Source of the DNA: Purshia tridentata
Lineage: Eukaryota > Streptophyta > Magnoliopsida > Rosales > Rosaceae
Length of the DNA stretch: 64,000 bases
Assembly (NCBI GenBank): GCA_003254885.1
Contig: QANT01006790.1
Span: forward strand, 1-64,000
Direction: 5' to 3'
In this document: piece after piece, positions 58,776 to 64,000 of the stretch
Position numbering within the stretch: the first letter of the stretch is position 1
Layout of the letters: each line of letters starts with the position of its first letter
Notes under the pieces: model-generated
Seen by the model: the letters and a program-made list of their open reading frames with translations, nothing else
The model's database searches: none
Told to the model about the DNA's origin: nothing
Translations under genes and position numbers: made by a program

Positions 58776-59263
58776 GGGCTTGTTTGGTTCAAGTTTTGGA
58801 TTTCTGGGAATAGGAAATCAATTCCATTCTCACGTTTGGCAAGTGCAGAGAAGGGAAGTAGTTTCCTGACTCAAGAGAATCTGATGCCCCTATTGGGGGA
58901 AAATGATACCCTTGCTCAAGCTTGGGTTTTGTTTTCCTTCCTCTTGGGAAAGCATTTATTGCTTATTATATTTACTAAACTAACCTTAATATTTTATTAA
59001 ATTAATTTAACCTTAATATTTTATTAAATTAATTAAAATAAATATGACTTTTGTTTAATAAATAAGGGTATAATTGAAAATTTATACCAGTTTCCTTTTC
59101 TTTTCCTGCACAAACCAAACAATGGAATGGAAATAAAAAGGGAATTAGTGGTTTACTTTCCCAATATTACCAAACAGGGGAATGTAATCTTACATTCCAT
59201 TTCCTTTGGAAAAGGCATAGGAATTGATTTCCTAGGAAATCAATTCCACGAACCAAACGGCCC
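58776..59263. mobile_element. Tourist-like (PIF/Harbinger) MITE, 488 bp
   Basis: The ends are GGGCTTGTTTGGTTC at the left and, read in reverse complement, GGGCCGTTTGGTTC at the right. They are flanked by TAA at 58773-58775 and 59264-59266, the 3-bp target site duplication typical of PIF/Harbinger. Further copies of GGAAATCAATTCC and its reverse lie inside both ends. There is no transposase. An internal 27-bp unit (starting TAACCTTAATATT) is tandemly repeated at 58981-59034. Confidence 0.88.
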
Positions 59264-59378
59264 TAAGAGTGATTTAATTGGAGAGATAGTTGGAGATTAA
59301 ATCAATAAAGGTAGACCAACTTAATAAAATAATAATAGTTAACTTATTGTTACAGATAATAAACTGGTACACTAAAGA

Positions 59379-59633
59379 TTAAATAAAATGCATGTTATGC
59401 ATCTTATAGTAATTATTTTATAAAATTATTGAGGAACAAACTAATAGTATACAACTTAGAGGACAGCCCAGAAAAGACCTTAATTTTCAGTGAAGCAAGG
59501 ATGTAATCCAATCCATCTGTATCTGGTATCAAATCCAACTGTCAACCTAGCTTGCTGTGGTTGATCATAATTTTGTAAACTTGGACATAAATTAGATTTA
59601 ACAATTCTTAGCTTGTCGGATTTAACAAGCTAA
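59379..59633. repeat. 255-bp direct repeat, copy 1
   Basis: Matches 60277-60531 at all but one position (a T/C change at 59404). It ends in the perfect hairpin TTAGCTTGT - 8 nt - ACAAGCTAA. No coding capacity. Confidence 0.95.
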
Positions 59634-60276
59634 GAATTAAACCAAAGTATAACTTAATAAAAACCAAAAACTAAATTTTAATTCAGTAAGAATTATACTT
59701 TAGCAATGAAAGAATTACAATTTAAATCATGATAGTATGAGTTATACTTTAAATTATTACAATATGAATTATACTTTAAAAATATATTAGTTAAATTGAA
59801 AACCATCTAATCTTTTGATTGTTAATAAATAACACATAATCTATAATATACAATTTTGGTGATACACTACTAATATTAATAATACTAAGACTTTTTAAAA
59901 TAAAAACCTTACACATATTTGGATGTATGGTATAGTAGTGCATGTATACTAACGCTTGCAAGTTTGGAGTTGCAGCTCTCGTACGCCTTAAGTTTTCGTC
60001 AAAGTCTTCCCTCATTTTTAATAGTTGAGAAAATAAATAAATTAGAAGTGGGTGGTGTATGCGTATGTGAAATACTCAACAACTTCAATATGAGTTGCGT
60101 TGTTTTTCTCCTCCCCCACCAACTTCGACGGAAACATCATTTTTGGTTCCTACTGAAGGATGTCCATTTTTGTTGTCATTTGATCAACATAAATAATGGC
60201 TTAGAAATAAATAAATTAAATGTATGGGTTTATGACTTAACTGGAATTAATTTAATGGCTTAACACTAATTTATCC

Positions 60277-60531
60277 TTAAATAAAATGCATGTTATGCAT
60301 CTCATAGTAATTATTTTATAAAATTATTGAGGAACAAACTAATAGTATACAACTTAGAGGACAGCCCAGAAAAGACCTTAATTTTCAGTGAAGCAAGGAT
60401 GTAATCCAATCCATCTGTATCTGGTATCAAATCCAACTGTCAACCTAGCTTGCTGTGGTTGATCATAATTTTGTAAACTTGGACATAAATTAGATTTAAC
60501 AATTCTTAGCTTGTCGGATTTAACAAGCTAA
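60277..60531. repeat. 255-bp direct repeat, copy 2
   Basis: Second copy of the 59379-59633 unit, offset 898 bp, 254 of 255 positions identical. The 643 bp between them show no similar duplication. Confidence 0.95.
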
Positions 60532-60884
60532 AAGGGCTTTGTCAAAGAAATCATATTTGACTGAAAAAAATAAATAAATAAGAACACATATCTGCTCATA
60601 TTATATTTAATACAGTCTTACAATAAATTTTTTTAATAAATTGGTCTATATTGGCGATTTTACTACTTAATATATAAATAGGTTTCTTACTTTGATTAAA
60701 TTTGAACTTTAATCGTGAGCGATCGAAGATGTAGGCATCATATATATATTGACGTGCAATCTTCAACCCGGGCAATTTATTTTATTTTAAGACTTAATCA
60801 CCAGATAGTCAACAAATTCTATGTAGTCCGTGTGATATAGTTTTTAATCATTACTCTGATCAGCTGCTTATTCTCTTATTTGAC

Positions 60885-61077
60885 CTAATCATGTAAGGGG
60901 TAGACTGTTAAATTTGAATGAATGAATTGATGCTATATGCAGGATTTCAAATGATGTCATGATTAAACACGGGAAGAGTTGGACTTTTCACTCTAATCAT
61001 GTAAGGGGTAGAGTGTTTAATTAGAATGAAAAAATTGATGGTATATGCAACACGGGAAGAGTTGGACTTTTACTCTT
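60885..61077. repeat. Imperfect tandem duplication of about 108 bp
   Basis: Copies start CTAATCATGTAAGGGGTAGA at 60885 and 60993. Both end with AACACGGGAAGAGTTGGACT or the same without its first base. The second copy lacks about 25 bp from the middle. Confidence 0.85.
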
Positions 61078-61122
61078 TCTTAATTTTTCTTTTAAATTAA
61101 AAAATTAAGTAGTTTAGACTCG

Positions 61123-61386
61123 ATCTCATGCATATTAATTACACTAAGATTTACTTTGTTATTAACATTATATTTGAATGAAGTTAGGGTAATCCATTCA
61201 TGATGATTAGCAAGATGAATTTTTTTTTGTTTTTTTGTTTTTTTGTTTTGTTGTATCTCATGCATATTAATTACACTAAGATTTACTTTGCTATTAACAT
61301 TATATTTGAATGAAGTTAGGGTAATCCATTCATGATGATTAGCAAGATGAATTTTTTTTTGTTTTTTTGTTTTTTTGTTTTGTTGT
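61123..61386. repeat. 132-bp tandem duplication
   Basis: Copies 61123-61254 and 61255-61386 differ at one position (GTTATTAAC against GCTATTAAC). Each ends in a T-rich stretch with TTTTTTTGTTTTTTTG-type runs. This explains the repeated peptide in the frame on the minus strand there, which is not a gene. Confidence 0.95.
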
Positions 61387-61983
61387 TTTTTCATGTTATA
61401 GAATAGAACTATATATATACACATATATAGTCTGTTTCGGGTGTAAATAAACGCACTGCTCCCTAGGTCAGGAAAAAAAAAAAAAAAAAACGCACCGCTC
61501 CGCTGACACCCACTCTATACGAGCTATACTGAGAATGATCTGCTTAACCGACCTTTGTTAATTTTGGTGATTAATCCGTTTAGGATTTGGGAGCTAATAA
61601 TCTTAAGTTCGAAACAGTTATTTTACACTTCAAGGTAATAAATATTGTTGAAACTGAAATGCATAAGGTGAACAGAAAACAACAAAAAGTGAAGGACGAC
61701 TACTGCCTTTTTTGTCCTGTTTACGCCAAACTTCCAACATGGCTACCGTTATATATATAGATGAACACTACCCAAGATTAAAAAGTTAATGCAATATATT
61801 AAGCAACTAGTACTCTCAAATAAATTAATATTTCTTAATTTCCTATGGTAAGGCTCATTGTTTTGCATCATTATATATAGACATAGAATCCCTTTCCTAC
61901 AGTTTGTATATATGGTTGATCTGTTGAGACTTTGACATATCGCAGCCCATCATCTCCTTGCTTCGAAGCCACATTATTAAAAC
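61387..61983. other. Upstream region of the lipase gene
   Basis: AT-rich DNA with an A-run at 61471-61489. A probable TATA box, TATATATAG (61872-61880), lies about 105 bp before the ATG. No other feature is supported. Confidence 0.45.
61872..61880 (+). promoter_or_regulatory. Probable TATA box of the lipase gene
   Basis: TATATATAG about 105 bp before the ATG at 61984, leaving roughly 75 bp of 5' UTR. Position and motif only. Confidence 0.5.
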
Positions 61984-64000
61984 ATGGCTTCAAAGGAACA
62001 TGCTTGTGTATGTGACAATTATGTGATTTTGAAGCCAGAAGAGGTAAGTTTGATTGAGCTCATTCGCCTCTTGTGTTCCTCCGATATCGAAAAAAGAAGA
62101 TTCATCAACAGCTCGAAAGAGGAAGGCCGGAAGCCAAGAAACTTTGAACGCAGGTGGCTCATCTTCATCTCTATTGTAGTGCAATGGGGCTTCCTTTTAT
62201 TCACACACCCCATGTCTTGGATTGGGAATGTTTTCCAGAAGTGGCTCAATCTTATATCAAGCAACGGCGGATTATTCATGCTCTTAATAAACCAGTTCAA
62301 AGGTAATTAGCTAGCTCTCATATTATTTTGGTCACTTATAGTTGTAAATGCATGTTGATAATTATTTACTAGGGCTAGTTCTTAAGTGAAGGTTTATAAG
62401 ATTTATTCAATTTAAAAAAACGAAGAAGGAATTCATTAGTTAAAACCCCTTTGACTGTGAATTCAAATCGGATCTTTTCGGTTTGATTTAAAGGAGTTTT
62501 GATTATGGGACCAAATTACTTTCGATTGGCTAGAAACTGTTTCGGTTTTGAAATCAAAAGAATTAATTAGAATCCATCATCAATATTCTTTCCGGTTATT
62601 AATGCATGACTAAATCAAACAGCAAATTACGAAAAGGGTCATATATTATATTTTGCTAATTTCAGTGCTTAAGAATTAATTGAATATATATATGCATGAC
62701 TAGAAGGATATATGGGTGTGCAGGAAAGGTGGTGAGGCCCGATTCATTATCATCAAGAACCGTGTTAGGAAATCTTGATAGGCGAATTGAATTAGATGAC
62801 AACATCAAACCTGACCATGCAAGATATAAAGGGGTGCTCTCTATGATGGCTGCTAAATTGTCATATGAAAACCAAGACCTCACTGAAATCGTTGTCACGG
62901 ATCACTGGAAGGTACGTAATTAATTAGCACTATAGTACCATAAATGAATAACCCATGTCATTAATTATGTGCTTATGATGATGATGATCGGAATTAATTA
63001 TTATAATTTTTTTTTTTTGGAGTGCGCAGATGAAATTCTTGGGGTTTCACAAGTTTTGGAATGGTAAGCAAACCTTAATTAATTGCATATTCCTTTAACG
63101 ATCATATATATATCCATGAGCAAAACAATCTAGCAGAATTGGATTTCTAATTAAATAATATATATAATGTGCTTGATATGTAAGTCATGATTCAGATTCT
63201 CAGACTCATGATCACGTTGCTTGATATTTAGCATTCCACTTTAATTTCCATTAACAAATTACCCAATATTAATTGTTGATGAACTTGATCTAGTTGTTGT
63301 GGCAAGAAGTGATCAGTTTGCTTCATATGAATACAAATTGATGATGTACTCTAACTTCACAAATACGCTTAAACTAATATTAGAATTAATTAAGCATTGG
63401 ATGACGCGCATGAAAGCAATTAGTAAGCAAAGTTGTAAAAACAAGCTAGAAAAATAGTTTTTCTTTATTTTAATAAAGTTTGAACCAAATGGGGCCCTGA
63501 AATCCAAGCCTAAACTTAGGTCCATTTACTAAAATCATTATTCATGGAAGTGACTTCATTGTTGTTTCTAAATGGTTGGATGAATATCACAGGTTACCAG
63601 AAACGAGATTCAACACAAGCCTTGGTGTTGCAAGACACAAGGTCCGACCCCAACTTGATTGTGGTCGCATTCAGAGGCACCGACCCATTTGATGCTGATG
63701 CATGGAGGACTGATTTCGACATCTCATGGTGCGAGTTCCCGAAAGTCGGGAAGACCCATGGCGGGTTTATGAAAGCTCTTGGCATGCAAAAAAACTACAG
63801 CTGGCCCCTTGAACCTGATGACCAACTAGAACAACATAAGTTTGCTTACTACCAAATCAGACAAATGCTGATAGATATACTTGAAAAGAACAAGAGTGCC
63901 AAGTTTATATTGACAGGGCACAGCTTGGGCGGGGCACTGGCGATTATGTTTGTGGCGGTGTTGGCCATGCACGACCCATATGAATGGTTGCTGGAAAGGT
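61984..64000 (+). CDS. OBL1: Triacylglycerol lipase OBL1-like, 5' part (cut by window end)
   Basis: Exons 61984-62302, 62724-62911, 63030-63063 and 63593 to the window edge; GT-AG borders and a continuous frame give about 316 residues, some 60 percent of the roughly 520 usual for the family. The N-terminus has a hydrophobic stretch (WLIFISIVVQWGFLLF, about 58-73) thought to hold OBL lipases on oil bodies. The class-3 alpha/beta-hydrolase part shows VAFRGTD (oxyanion region) and the nucleophile elbow GHSLGG with Ser291. The Asp and His of the triad should lie beyond the window. OBL1 in Arabidopsis is an oil-body lipase active in pollen tubes and seedlings. Exon 3 is only 34 bp. The window ends in AAAGGT, so 63998 may be an exon end, or the exon may continue. 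Confidence 0.9.

Noticed and set aside
59607-59633. Terminal hairpin of the 255-bp repeat as a Helitron 3' end
   Set aside because: The CTRR motif would lie inside the stem and not about 10 bp after it, and the left end does not show the expected TC at an A/T insertion site.
61092-61424. 110-codon frame on - with a repeated peptide
   Set aside because: The peptide repeat is only the translation of the 132-bp tandem DNA duplication with its T-rich end.

Overview
This is a plant nuclear window, almost certainly from a woody eudicot. Genes have spliced GT-AG introns, intergenic DNA is AT-rich with many microsatellites and small foldback transposons, and every recognised protein is a flowering-plant family. 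My best guess is a rosid, perhaps Rosaceae (Prunus-like); that is an impression from protein similarity and MITE style, not a demonstrated assignment. One ambiguous base (n, 43032) lies in a long poly-T run.

Layout. 0-7.3 kb: a bHLH95/ZHOUPI-like transcription factor and a receptor-like cytoplasmic-domain kinase of the At1g01540 type, both on +. 8.9-10.1 kb: a broken Ty1/Copia remnant (LTR-like end, primer-binding site, Gag part). 10.3-21.8 kb: a subtilase (SBT1.9-like) cluster. Two very similar intronless genes lie head to tail on the - strand within a ~4 kb tandem duplication, and a more diverged third gene lies on +. 22-26 kb: gene-free DNA with foldback elements. 26.1-31 kb: a CC1-like (companion of cellulose synthase) gene and a BOI-related RING E3 ligase gene. 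31-41.6 kb: about 10.6 kb with no recognisable gene. 41.6-42.9 kb: HSFB4. 43-48 kb: a poly-T tract, a possible TIR element and a duplicated promoter segment. 48-50.9 kb: RID3/IPI3-type WD40 gene with eight exons. 54.3-55.1 kb: an intronless HECATE-type bHLH gene. 55-62 kb: repeats including a Tourist-like MITE and several near-identical local duplications. 61.98 kb to the end: the 5' part of an OBL1-type triacylglycerol lipase, cut by the window edge.

The genes do not form a pathway. Most are developmental regulators or cell-wall, ubiquitin and protease functions. The only true cluster is the subtilase array. In Arabidopsis, as I recall, HEC1 (At5g67060) and SBT1.9 (At5g67090) are near neighbours, and CC1 (At1g45688) and HSFB4 (At1g46264) are on the same arm, so part of this order may be ancient microsynteny.

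I found no convincing undescribed gene system. The most informative signals are structural. They are an in-frame 72-bp duplication inside a subtilase propeptide, a Pro-to-Gln change beside the catalytic serine of its neighbour, different small transposons at the matching edge of the two duplicated subtilase promoters, a duplicated promoter block in front of RID3, and a set of recent local duplications upstream of the lipase gene.
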